Below are positions 50,485 to 57,712 of a stretch of DNA of 64,000 nt, piece after piece (position 1 is the stretch's first letter; every line of letters begins with the position of its first letter). The DNA lies in NCBI GenBank assembly GCA_964019335.1, contig OZ025685.1, positions 517,589 to 581,588 of the forward strand, in the 5' to 3' direction. The position numbers and the translations under genes were made by a program. This DNA comes from Diplonema japonicum. Lineage: Eukaryota > Euglenozoa > Diplonemea > Diplonemida > Diplonemidae. Below the pieces are notes generated by a model. It had not been told where the DNA came from. It ran no database searches and worked only from the letters and a program-made list of their open reading frames with translations.

Positions 50485-51669
50485 ATGGCTGTCAAGAAGA
50501 CGAAGTCGGTATGTCGAAGTGCTTTGATTTACCAAAAAAACCACTGAACACCATCAGGAAGGAGACAACCACTCGAGCCTGTCCGAAACAAGCCCCTTGA
50601 GTCCTATGAGCCCTACGATACGAAAGGCGGCACCTGATGGGGTATGCATCACCTCTCCCTTTTTCCATTTATCTCCTTTAGGTTGTCCAGATTGGGGAGC
50701 ATTCTTTCCACTGGAAGACTGTTGTCGGGTCTGCACTGGTGTTCATCATAGTATTTGCCTTTGGGTTGGGCATCCCTTTGAACTACAACGATGGCTTCTG
50801 GGCGTGCGTGAGTGGCGTGTGCGGGTGGATCTCCACTGCCGCCTGGGGTATCAGTTTCTACCCTCAGGTGTACCTGAACTGGGTGAGGAAGAGTGTGGTA
50901 GGCATGTCCTTTGACTTCCAGTACCTTAACCTGATCGGCTTTGCGTGCTACAGTATCATGAACGTGTGCTACTACTTCGTGGACCCCATCAAGGACGACT
51001 ACAAGCAGATGCACGACAACAGCACCTCTGCTGTTGAGTCCAACGACGTTGCCTTCGCCGTCCATGCCGAGATCCTTACTGCAATCACCTTCGTGCAGAT
51101 TTTCTTCTACGAGAGGGGTTCACAGACATTCAACAAGCTCGCCATCGGCTCCTCCATCGTCGCGGGTGTCTTCTACCTGCTCTGGTTCCTCGACCTTGTG
51201 ATCAAGGGCGGGAGGTACGGGGACAGGAACAGGCCGTTCATCTGGTTGGACTTCCTTTCGGGGCTGGCGTACTTCAAACTGGCGATCTCGATTGTGAAGT
51301 ACACCCCGCAGGTGTACCTCAACTGGCAGAGAAAGAGGACAACAGGGTGGAACATCTGGAATGTGCTGCTGGACTTCACAGGTGGGACGCTGTCGTTGAC
51401 ACAGCTGTTCATAGACTGCATCAGGAAGGATGACTGGAGCAAGATCTCTGGTGACCCTGTGAAGTTCGGTCTTGGGTTCTGCTCTATGGTCTTCGACACC
51501 ATCTTCATGATCCAGCACTACATCCTCTACGCGGAAGGGAACAAGCTGGATGTGGTATGCTTTATGATATACACGTACAGCAACACAACAGGCGGAGGAC
51601 GAGGCAAAGCTCGCAGGCGAGAAGAACGACGTCAACGACGGTGACGTGGAGAGTGGGAACGCCTGGTGA
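50485..51669 (+). CDS. Cystinosin (lysosomal cystine/proton transporter)
   Basis: Four exons (50485-50508, 50558-50641, 50682-51554, 51592-51669) give 352 aa; introns are 49, 40 and 37 bases. Exon 1 encodes just eight residues (MAVKKTKS). The protein has seven predicted membrane segments and both PQ-loop motifs: ISFYPQVYLNWVRKSVVGMSF and KYTPQVYLNWQRKRTTGWNI, followed by the family signature NVLLDFTGGTLSLTQ and GDPVKFGLGFCSMVFD. These are very close to animal and plant cystinosins, which export cystine from lysosomes using the proton gradient. The C-terminal tail is acidic (about 26 residues from exon 4) and lacks the short tyrosine sorting signal of the human protein; its last residues are SGNAW. 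Confidence 0.93.
50509..50557 (+). other. Mini-intron, 49 bases
   Basis: GTATGT donor, ccatcag acceptor, phase 0; separates an eight-codon first exon. Confidence 0.85.
50642..50681 (+). other. Mini-intron, 40 bases
   Basis: GTATGC donor and a strong ctctcc...tctcctttag acceptor, phase 0. Confidence 0.88.
51555..51591 (+). other. Mini-intron, 37 bases
   Basis: GTATGC donor, caacacaacag acceptor, phase 0. Removal replaces an Arg-rich tail with an acidic one ending in TGA at 51667-51669. Confidence 0.85.
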
Positions 51670-52390
51670 GGCTGCCGCTGTATAAAAACTCTCTTTCCAA
51701 GTGCGTGCAGTATCATACACGGGGCATTTCCTGTCCTTCGCTTCAAACCTTTTTTTCTTTTTGGTACTAACATCTATTCAGAGTTGGAGTAACCCTGAGC
51801 CACCGTGCCGCGATGACACTCTTCTCTTAAACAAATAGATCTCAACTCTGGTTTGCTAGCACCATTTAGGGGGGAGGAAAAAAAAAAAGAAAAATGCGTT
51901 TATTTTTTTTTTATTATTTTTAGCTTTCATAGGAGTAAAAACAAAAAAAAAAGAAAGGAACAATTTTCTGGCAGAAGTACATACCCACTGCTTTTTGCTT
52001 GTAATGTTGTTCTATGTGCTCCTTTCGTATTATTTTGTTCTCGTCCCTGATTTCTTTTCGCCTCCTATCTCTAAATTGTCCGAGATTCTCAATGCACTTC
52101 TTATTTGTGTGCTTTCTATTACAGGCGATCGGAAAGCTTTATTGCCGGCCGAAAACGACCTTTTCCCGATGAGGAAGGTTTTTTGTGAAAAGTTCCCTGT
52201 GTAGCCTACAAATCACTCTCATGGACAATTTAGAGATGCAAGGCGACATCTTTCCAGTTCTTTAAGCCCCTTGTTATTACCTTCCGTTTCTCGCCCCAGG
52301 CTCCCTTAATGCTTCTTGACCTGATCCTTGAAAAGATTAAGTAAACACTGATTTAAAACAAGAGGTAGTTTATTTATTTATTTTTTTTTA
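51670..52390. other. Spacer between cystinosin and the TIR element
   Basis: No gene supported. A/T-rich with A runs near 51880-51950; 52000-52330 is more complex but contains no recognised coding or RNA feature. Confidence 0.55.
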
Positions 52391-52410
52391 TACCGGATTT
52401 GTATTTATAT

Positions 52411-52508
52411 TGTTCAGTTTTAATAATGGTCTGGGGATTTGTATACTGTATAAATTATGTACCTTTTTCGGATTTTGGACCCAACTTGGGACTTTTTACA
52501 GAACAATA
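52411..52508 (+). repeat. Subterminal direct repeat, left copy
   Basis: Starts tgttcagttttaataatggt and ends gaacaata. Its ends are themselves a short inversion (ATTGTT/AACAAT). Confidence 0.8.
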
Positions 52509-53257
52509 CAAAAAACTACTTTTATTATTTTTGGCCTGACCCCCCCAGGACAGGCCCCACTAAAATCAAAGCCACGTTTGTGGTGTACAAGATCTACTTT
52601 TTGGTTTCCATTTTCAAAACAAGGTACGCGGACGCCCTGAAGGCCCAGATAAAGACAGAGCGGGAAAGACACAGAAGAGAAGCCCTTCTTACTGCTGTTG
52701 GTCCGGCTTCTGTTCCCGTTAGTCCTGTTGCCGCGCCTGGTGCTTCTGTTCCCGTTAGTCCTGTTGCCACGCCTGGTGCTTCTGTTCCCGTTAGTCCTGT
52801 TGCCGCGCCTGGTGCTTCTGTTGTTGCCGGTCCTGTGGTTTCTGTTGTCGGTCCCGTTGCTTCTGTTGCCAACCCCGTGGCCTCCCCTGCTGCTCCGACA
52901 CCTTCACAGATTGCAAAATCAGCAATGCTTGAGGTTGACAAAAGGACAAAGATTATGCGTCCTTTTGTTCTTGCCTGGGGTGTCGAGGCTTACCGCAAGC
53001 TAACAATCCGGGCAGGGTTCGCTTACCTTTTTAACGATCTCCCACCCGGGTCTGCATCCGTGACCCTGCCCACTGAGGACTGCGCCCTCGCCTGGCCCTC
53101 CGCCCCCGCCTTCCGAGGTCGAGCTGGTTCGAGAAGCTGCGTGCAGATGCAGGAGTTGACGAACAACGTGACGAGGGTGCCCTGCCCCAACTGCAGCGCA
53201 ACCCTCAAGCAGGTTAGAAAAGAGACCAGTGTGGTAGTGCACGGAATGCTCTGGTGA
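52457..53257 (+). CDS. Cargo ORF of the TIR element, possible zinc-binding protein
   Basis: The frame encodes 266 aa and its ATG lies within the left subterminal repeat. Residues 1-55 look like repeat-derived sequence. A basic helix (KAQIKTERERHRRE, about 59-72) and a Val/Pro/Ala-rich block with three 12-residue repeats (SVPVSPVAAPGA) follow, then a compact part (about 155-255) ending with CPNC. In another frame the following bases encode CGRVCPSC, then CFTC and a stop (TAG at 53334-53336). This would complete a C-x2-C...C-x3-C-x2-C...C-x2-C zinc module if a 46-base segment (53213-53258) were spliced out or a frame change occurred. The family is unknown; the layout loosely recalls IBR-type fingers. 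Confidence 0.55.
   Translation: MYLFRILDPTWDFLQNNTKNYFYYFWPDPPRTGPTKIKATFVVYKIYFLVSIFKTRYADALKAQIKTERERHRREALLTAVGPASVPVSPVAAPGASVPVSPVATPGASVPVSPVAAPGASVVAGPVVSVVGPVASVANPVASPAAPTPSQIAKSAMLEVDKRTKIMRPFVLAWGVEAYRKLTIRAGFAYLFNDLPPGSASVTLPTEDCALAWPSAPAFRGRAGSRSCVQMQELTNNVTRVPCPNCSATLKQVRKETSVVVHGMLW
52712..52819 (+). repeat. 36-base coding minisatellite, 3 copies
   Basis: Three in-frame units encode 12 residues each (VPVSPVAAPGAS) within the cargo ORF, nearly identical to each other, which suggests recent expansion. Confidence 0.9.
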
Positions 53258-53505
53258 GCATGACATGAGCACCTGCGGGAGGGTCTGCCCGTCCTGCCAC
53301 TATGTGGTGTGCTTTACGTGCAGGACTGGGCAATAGTGAACTAGAATTGCGGTAATACCACCCCCCCTCCCCGGCTGGGGGGTATTTTGTTTTTGTCTTG
53401 GGATTTTTTATTTTTAGGGATATTTTCTGGGATTTGTTTTATTCAGGCGTCCTGCCACATACCGCAGGTACCCTTAAATGTCTCTTTTTATTTTTGTGAT
53501 TTTTA

Positions 53506-53592
53506 TGTTCTGTTTTAATAATGGTGTTCTGTAAATATTATGTACCTTTTTCGAATTTTTTGCCCAATTTGGGACTTTTCACATAACAATAT
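53506..53592 (+). repeat. Subterminal direct repeat, right copy
   Basis: Matches the left copy through ttttaataatggt, attatgtacctttttcg and gggactttt, with one shorter interior segment. Confidence 0.8.
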
Positions 53593-53608
53593 AAGTACAA
53601 ATCCGGTA

Positions 53609-54416
53609 TTTTTTTTTTTGATTATTTTTAAAATTGGTTTGTGTTGAGCCCTTGGACCTTTAAACGCCCGGCTGTGACAAAGCAAAAAAGAAGAAAAAAA
53701 AAAAGAAAAAAAAAGAAAAAAAAAAACCATGGGCCGAACAGTAGTGTTCTGCAAAAATACAGTTAGTTCCCGTGGTGTGTTTGTGCACCGTGCCAGTTTT
53801 AGTTAGCAAAGGCAAGAGGGGTTTTTTTTTTTTTTTTTTTTTTTTGAGCTAGAGCTTTTCCACTTACGTTCTTGATTTGTTTTCACCGTGAGAAGAATAT
53901 TATTTGTGTTTATTTCGCGACCCCGAAGGCCACACTCCTAGATGCAACTACGGGCACATTGCATTGCAGCTTCAATGGAACTCGCTAGTTGGATTCACGC
54001 CCAAGTTGCTGAATAGATACTACAACAGCAAGGGTCGAACATGCTGAGGTGATGGTCGTCAGGTTCCCCTTCAAAACACGCTTTTTCTGTTTCGGTGGTG
54101 AAGATATGATGGAATAGGGCATTATTTGCCGTGAATTCAAAAAGAAGAAGAAAAGAAAAAAAAAAGAAAGAAGGAGAACAAAAAGATCCACCGTCAGACG
54201 CTGTGGCTAACTGGTCCGCAAAATCCCATCCCCAGATAATGTTTCAAACAATACTTTTTCCCCTGCTATGGATACCAGGGTTTCGGCCAAGCCAAACTGG
54301 CGAAAAGAAGAAGAAGAAAGAAATGGTGAAAACCCACCCTCCTTTCCTGTGGCAAGTTCCCAAATAAGTGGGCCTAATAATTCTGCGGACTAACGGGATT
54401 ATTCTGGGGTCCTTTA

Positions 54417-54451
<35 letters not shown>

Positions 54452-54903
54452 TGAAGAGCTCTGTGGGACTCTCATGTTGTTGCTATTTCTTATTTTTTTA
54501 TCCAGGGGGTGCAGTACGGCACCAGTAACGAAAATTGTCCCTTGAATTGAATATGACTCATTCTTTTTGAGGAGTTTTCAAACTTGTTTCCTTCGCCACA
54601 TATGTAGTAGTTATGTGACAGGCGCCCTCTGTTTCTTATTTTCTCCTTTCATCTTTTACATGCCGTTTTTTCTTTATTATGTAGCTGGTGCATTTCTTCA
54701 TTCTTTCCGACGGTCATATTACGTGTATTTTGTATCTTGTTATACTGCTCCACTTATAGATCTGGAAACGAAGGACCCTCCGATGCACACGAAGAGTGAT
54801 TGATTGGGACGCGCTATGTTTTGCTGTCCATCGTGTTTCTTATCAGTTATTGCACTTTTGCAGCTTTTTTAATTTTTATTTTGCTAATTTTCTAAGGTTA
54901 AAA
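53609..54903. other. Low-complexity spacer
   Basis: No supported gene. T runs near 53822-53845 and 54420-54450 and A-rich stretches near 53690-53727 and 54140-54170. The open frames present are short and unlike any family. Confidence 0.6.
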
Positions 54904-55720
54904 ATGCAGAACATAAGATCGGTGCAGCGGGTGACGGAGCGAGAGTTGAAGCTCGGGATCGACGGCAGGGGGAAGGACAGCTGGCACCACGACCACAGGC
55001 ACAGTGCGTGTGTCCACGTTGGGGGGCTCCCTCGCGACCTCTCTGAGGGCGACGTATGTGTAATCTTCTCGCAGTACGGCAACATTCAAGACCTGCGCCT
55101 CGTGCGGGACAGGGAAACTGGTGACAGCAAGGGCTTCGCTTTTGTCACCTACCAAGATCAACGCAGCACGATCCTTAGTGTAGACAACCTGAACGGCGCC
55201 AAGGTGCTGGGCAGAATGCTCAGTGTTGACCACGCAGAGTACAAACCCCCTCAGAAGGATTCGGACAGCGAACCAGAAGAGACCTTCCACGACCACGTCA
55301 AGAAAAAACAGAAGGAGTACAAAAAAGACCTGCTGCAGGCGGCACGGGACGAGCGTGAAGACAAGCATGTTCGGAAGTTAGAAGCCAAGCAGCACAAGCA
55401 GGATGCACTGGAGGCGAAAAGGCTGCGATTATTGGAGTTGCAAGAGGCGAGTAAGCGACAAGAAAACGAAAGGGGCACAGACAGTGATAGGGATAGGCAC
55501 AGAAGGGATGGAGACAGGGATAGGAGGGACAGAGACAGGCACAGGGATAGAGACAGAGACAGAGACAGAGACAGAGACAGAGAAAGAAGGGACAGGGTCA
55601 AGGACAAGAAGAGAGATGACAGAAGGAGTATGTAAAAGATTGCGAGCTACTAAAAATCACACTACAGGGAGACGCAGCAGCACGCCAAGAAGGGAACGAA
55701 GAAGGCGCAGCGACAGCTAG
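54904..55720 (+). CDS. RBMX2/Snu17 (Ist3)-like RES-complex splicing factor
   Basis: Exons 54904-55627 and 55668-55720 (40-base intron) give 258 aa. The N-terminus (ERELKLGI...SWHHDHRHSACVHVGGLP) and RRM at about 35-112 (ACVHVGGLPRDL as RNP2 and SKGFAFVTY as RNP1, plus DQRSTILSVDNLNG) closely match RBMX2/Snu17, a subunit of the RES complex that binds the activated spliceosome and aids splicing of weak introns. The C-terminus is a long Arg/Asp dipeptide tract encoded by an AGAGAC hexamer expansion (about 55540-55586), ending in an RS-like tail (RRRSSTPRRERRRRSDS) reached only after splicing. A RES factor fits the presence of many introns in this window. Confidence 0.92.
55628..55667 (+). other. 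Mini-intron, 40 bases
   Basis: GTATGT donor, cacactacag acceptor, phase 1, with a ctactaaaa stretch 20 bases before the AG that resembles a branch site. Unspliced reading stops at once (TAA). Confidence 0.88.
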
Positions 55721-56177
55721 CTATCGTAATACTAGTTCGTTTCTTCTTTATTCTCTTTTCTTTGTTTTTTTGATTGCAGGCGATCCTGTATGCAAGTTTA
55801 TTCAATTCTCGTTTTAGTGTTTCGTATTCTGGAATTTAATCCCTTCAGGAAGTTGTTGCTACTTAAATGTTCCTTTGTGACAGCCATCCTTGATCGCAAC
55901 AATGTGCAAAACTCGAGACTGTTCTGACATTACCTTCGAGGATCAGAGTTTCTTCACCATGCTCCGTTGGCCAACGATTCTAAAGCTACAGTTTCTGTAC
56001 TTTATTGGTCGTTCGTGTTCTGCTGGTGCCTGCCGCCTCTGCCTGGGTTTGCCGCTGCGTCCGTCGTCCGTCGTCGCCGTCGTCCGGGGGGGTTGTTTTG
56101 CCCGTCGGCCTGCCCGCCGCTCAACGAAAGGATCCCCTCCCCCCCAACACACACTATAAAACAAAAAAAAAAAAAAA
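55721..56177. other. Junction between the last host gene and the retrotransposon
   Basis: 55721-55960 is A/T-rich spacer. From about 55970 the sequence becomes GC-rich with CGTCGTCC repeats and ends in an A run just before the ATG at 56178. The 5' boundary of the element lies somewhere in 55960-56178; no exact junction is visible. Confidence 0.5.
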
Positions 56178-56726
56178 ATGGATCCAAGACGACTCGCAGG
56201 AGGAGGTGACCGCAGCCGCAGCCCGCAGGAGCAAGCCCGCAGTGCACGGCGCCGAGACCCACCCAACCAGGCAATCTGGTTGGGCAGTATGAATCCCCAC
56301 CCCCTAGATCCCCCCACCCCCCTTTAGAAAAAAAAAATAATAAAAAAAAAATCACAAGTAGAGACCGCGGTTTTGACCGCCACAACCAAGGGAGCAGCAG
56401 CCCCTGCTACAGCCACGGCCGTCCCGGCCGCAAGCACGACTGCTGCAGCAGCCCCAGCCGCACTGAACGCCGCAGCCGACCCTGCCGCCCCAAACGCCGC
56501 AGCCGCCCCTGCCGCAGCCACGACCGACACAACCACGATCGCCGCAGCCGCCCCTGCCGCCTTGAACGCTGTAGCCGCCCCTGCCGCAACTGAGACCGCC
56601 GCAGCCGCTCCTGCCGCAACTGAGACCGCCGCAGCCGCCCCTGCCGCAAGCCCGACCTCCGCAGCCGACCCTGCCATAGTTGAAGAGGAAAAAAAAAAGA
56701 AGAAAAAGGGGGAAGGGGGATACTGA
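56178..56726 (+). CDS. Retrotransposon leader ORF: short basic peptide and Ala-rich segment, split by one stop
   Basis: The ATG at 56178 follows an A run and opens a 49-codon ORF (MDPRRLAGGGDRSRSPQ...) ending in TAG at 56325-56327. The same frame continues after the stop through Lys codons into an Ala-rich segment (APAALNAAADPAAPNAAAAPAA) with a unit of about 10-13 residues repeated, ending at 56726. The stop is part of ccccacccccctttag, which looks like a splice acceptor, so the TAG may be the end of an intron rather than a true stop. Low-complexity composition gives no function; such segments are often disordered linkers of element ORF1 proteins. Confidence 0.45.
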
Positions 56727-57388
56727 AAGATGGTGAGCACCCCCCCGGGTTGAAGACAGGTGCTGCCCCCGCCTTCCCAGAAGCTCTGCTGTCCGGGAAG
56801 TGGGAGGCCCTGTCAGGGAACACGGGGAGGGAGACGCTCCAGCATGGGCACCGGTGGGAGGGGACGGACGCCGAGGTGCGCCCCACCACCGGCATCCCAG
56901 GGGAGGCAAAGGGGTGGGTGAGGGAGGTGGCCGCCGCCGCAGGGCTCAAGGTGGTCCCCAACCAGGTACTTGTGAATAAGTACAGACCTGGTTGTGGGAT
57001 TGCCGCCCACAAGGACGACGCAAGACTGGGACCGGTCGTCCTAGTCTTGTCGTACGGGGCTGAGACCACAATGGTCATGAGGAAGGGGGACAGGGTAGCG
57101 AGGTACCTGGTGCCCCCCTTCTCATGGGCACTGTTGGAAGGCGAAGCGAGACACCAGTGGACACACCACATCCCGTCAGGGGTGTCCACTGGTGTCAGGG
57201 TGTCGATCACCCTGCGTGCGGTTGGCCCCGAGCTCACCCACATACCCCCCCAGGAAGACCCACCCCCTGGGCTAACAAACGAACCCCCCCCTTTTTTTTT
57301 TAGAACCCTCCACGGAGGTAAAAAACAGACCCTCTTCGGAGGAAAATGGAGAGAGAGGGGAAGAGGCAGCGCTCCCAAAAGAGGGTAG
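56684..57388 (+). CDS. AlkB-like 2OG-Fe(II) oxygenase domain of the retrotransposon
   Basis: This open frame has no ATG before the domain. It begins after a TGA at 56681-56683 and overlaps the Ala-rich frame, so a frame change or splice is needed for expression. The domain has the AlkB order: NQVLVNKYRPGCGIAAHKDD (iron ligands His at 57008-57010 and Asp at 57014-57016), PVVLVLSYGAETTMVMR, then WTHHIPSG (distal His in this pair) and RVSITLRAV carrying the Arg pair that binds 2-oxoglutarate. All key residues are present, so the fold may be active. AlkB enzymes reverse methyl damage on nucleic acids; in RNA viruses and some elements they may protect the RNA genome. That role is inference here. 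Confidence 0.75.
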   Translation, partial: RGKKKEEKGGRGILKDGEHPPGLKTGAAPAFPEALLSGKWEALSGNTGRETLQHGHRWEGTDAEVRPTTGIPGEAKGWVREVAAAAGLKVVPNQVLVNKYRPGCGIAAHKDDARLGPVVLVLSYGAETTMVMRKGDRVARYLVPPFSWALLEGEARHQWTHHIPSGVSTGVRVSITLRAVGPELTHIPPQEDPPPGLTNEPPPFFFRTLHGGKKQTLFGGKWRERGRGSAPKRG

Positions 57389-57712
57389 TGTTCCTCCCCC
57401 CCCATTTGTCCCCCCCTTTTTCATTTTTAGAGCCCTCTTTGGAGGAACCCTCCACGGAAAACAGACCCTCTTCGGAGGAAAATAGAGAGAGAGGGGAAGA
57501 GGTGGCACCCCCGAGAGAGGGTAGTGTTCCTCCCCCATTTGTCCCCCCCTTTTTCATTTTTAGAGCCCTCCCCAGAGGGACCCTCCACGGAGGTGAAAAA
57601 CAGACCCTCTTCGGAGGAAAAAAAGGCAGAGGGAGAGACAGCACGCCCGAGAGAAGGTAGTGCTCCTCCCTCTCTGCCCCCCATTTTTTCTGGACCCTCT
57701 ACGGAGGTGTAC
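57301..57712 (+). repeat. Tandem repeat of about 130 bases, three units plus a partial one
   Basis: Units start near 57301, 57429, 57562 and 57691 and are 128, 133 and 129 bases long. Each carries ccctccacgg, cagaccctcttcggagg and gagagggtagtgttcctcc, and each full boundary is a pyrimidine tract ending in TTTTTAG. The unequal lengths put the units in different frames. Confidence 0.9.

Larger units (their letters stand above)
52391..53608. mobile_element. 1.2-kb terminal-inverted-repeat element with TA flanks
   Basis: The ends are inverted repeats of 22 bases (52393-52414 and 53585-53606) that differ at one position; the outer ends start CCGGATTTGTA. Both are flanked by TA, the target duplication of Tc1/mariner-type transposition. 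Inside the ends, a block of about 95 bases is repeated directly (52411-52508 and 53506-53592), containing attatgtacctttttcg. Between them lies one ORF with a zinc-binding C-terminus. No DDE transposase signature was seen, so the unit is probably non-autonomous with cargo. Confidence 0.7.
4717..54900 (+). promoter_or_regulatory. Set of polypyrimidine-AG acceptor sites just before start codons
   Basis: Almost every gene start is preceded by a pyrimidine-rich tract and an AG. Clear cases end at 4718 (gene at 4761), 5800 (5802), 7611 (7614), 8775 (8795), 11907 (11910), 15747 (15750), 19548 (19567), 20264 (20272), 23074 (23082), 27434 (27445), 31699 (31706), 37860 (37866) and 54897 (54904). The distance from AG to ATG is usually under 25 bases. 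This is the expected pattern for spliced-leader addition sites in closely packed polycistronic genes. Introns within 5' UTRs could give a similar picture, but not with intergenic gaps of only 60-140 bases that also hold the previous 3' end. Confidence 0.65.
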
